A DNA stretch of 54,816 bases, from IMG/VR virus record IMGVR_UViG_3300028883_000312, positions 1 to 54,816 of that record; one strand, 5' to 3'. This DNA comes from a virus. Shown here in pieces: positions 54,731 to 54,816 of this stretch. The notes below the pieces were generated by a model that had not been told where the DNA came from, ran no database searches, and saw only the letters and a program-made list of their open reading frames with translations. The stretch's first letter is position 1, and each line of letters opens with the position of its first letter. A program made the translations under genes and the position numbers.

Positions 54731-54816
54731 ATTCAATCTGCATCATCCCCGCGCGCGGTGGTAGTCAGCGCATCCCGGGCAAGAATATCCGGGAGTTCCA
54801 CGGCAAGCACATCATT
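54683..54816. repeat. Terminal direct repeat, right copy (circle closure)
   Basis: Second copy of bases 1-134, with A at 54809 instead of C. It contains the first 80 bases of pseF again (54727-54816), cut by the window end. Confidence 0.9.

Noticed and set aside
1-54816. Phage-encoded RNA polymerase or DNA polymerase of a T7- or N4-like phage
   Set aside because: Tail and internal virion genes are T7-like in plan, but none of the reading frames carries polymerase motifs.

Overview
The window is the complete genome of a tailed bacteriophage with a podovirus-type virion. It was opened at an arbitrary point. Bases 1-134 recur at 54683-54816 with one mismatch, so the sequence closes into a circle of about 54,682 bp, and pseF, cut at the right edge, is whole at the left edge. 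The host is not named by the sequence. ERF recombinase, Lar-like, YopX-like and VRR-NUC proteins, a two-component spanin and strong sigma70-type promoters indicate a Gram-negative proteobacterium. A perfect parS site of the form typical of Pseudomonas-like chromosomes (27188-27203) fits that. I see no integrase, phage RNA polymerase, DNA polymerase, tRNA or CRISPR array.

Layout. (1) 52859-54816 joined to 45-4788: an operon of about 6.7 kb for a pseudaminic-acid-like nonulosonic sugar (PseB dehydratase, compact PseC-like aminotransferase, PseF CMP-sugar synthetase, Pse-associated methyltransferase, PseA/WbuX amidotransferase, HisF/WbuZ-like protein, PseH-like GNAT, PseI synthase). PseG and a HisH/WbuY glutaminase are not seen. 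(2) 4789-5790: a consensus promoter with a palindrome in its spacer and four small genes. (3) 5800-15933: packaging and head genes (TerS, a Rossmann protein, TerL, portal, Bbp19-like, scaffold, an antisense moron, a capsid gene with a long leader, a decoration-like protein, tail tube A). (4) 15938-30260: tail tube B and the ejection proteins, ending in a 3022-residue polyvalent protein. (5) 30307-38227: tail fiber, lysis cassette (holin candidates, DUF5675, nested spanins), a PhoD-like phosphatase and two large tail/beta-helix proteins.

(6) 38260-45108, minus strand: a dense early operon of small genes with an ERF single-strand annealing protein, a Lar-like zinc protein and many orphan genes. 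Several genes are below 60 codons and are read here from overlapping start/stop junctions. (7) 45109-45263: a divergent control region with two operator-like dyads and opposed promoters. (8) 45264-52862, plus strand: Cro/YdaS-like regulator, terminator, replication initiator with iteron-like repeats inside its own gene, a winged-helix protein, a possible structured RNA, and further small genes including nuclease-like proteins.

How it works together (inference): the Cro-like protein sets the balance of the two early operons. The initiator binds its internal iterons and probably represses itself through an upstream palindrome with the same half-site. ERF supports recombination-dependent concatemer formation. 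The rightward early operon runs into the sugar operon, whose CMP-activated product could decorate the host surface or the virion. Late genes start near the strong promoter at 4820. The most unusual features are the phage-encoded sugar pathway, the chromosomal-type parS inside the giant virion gene, the iteron/operator arrangement and several families of start-associated repeats in the early operons.
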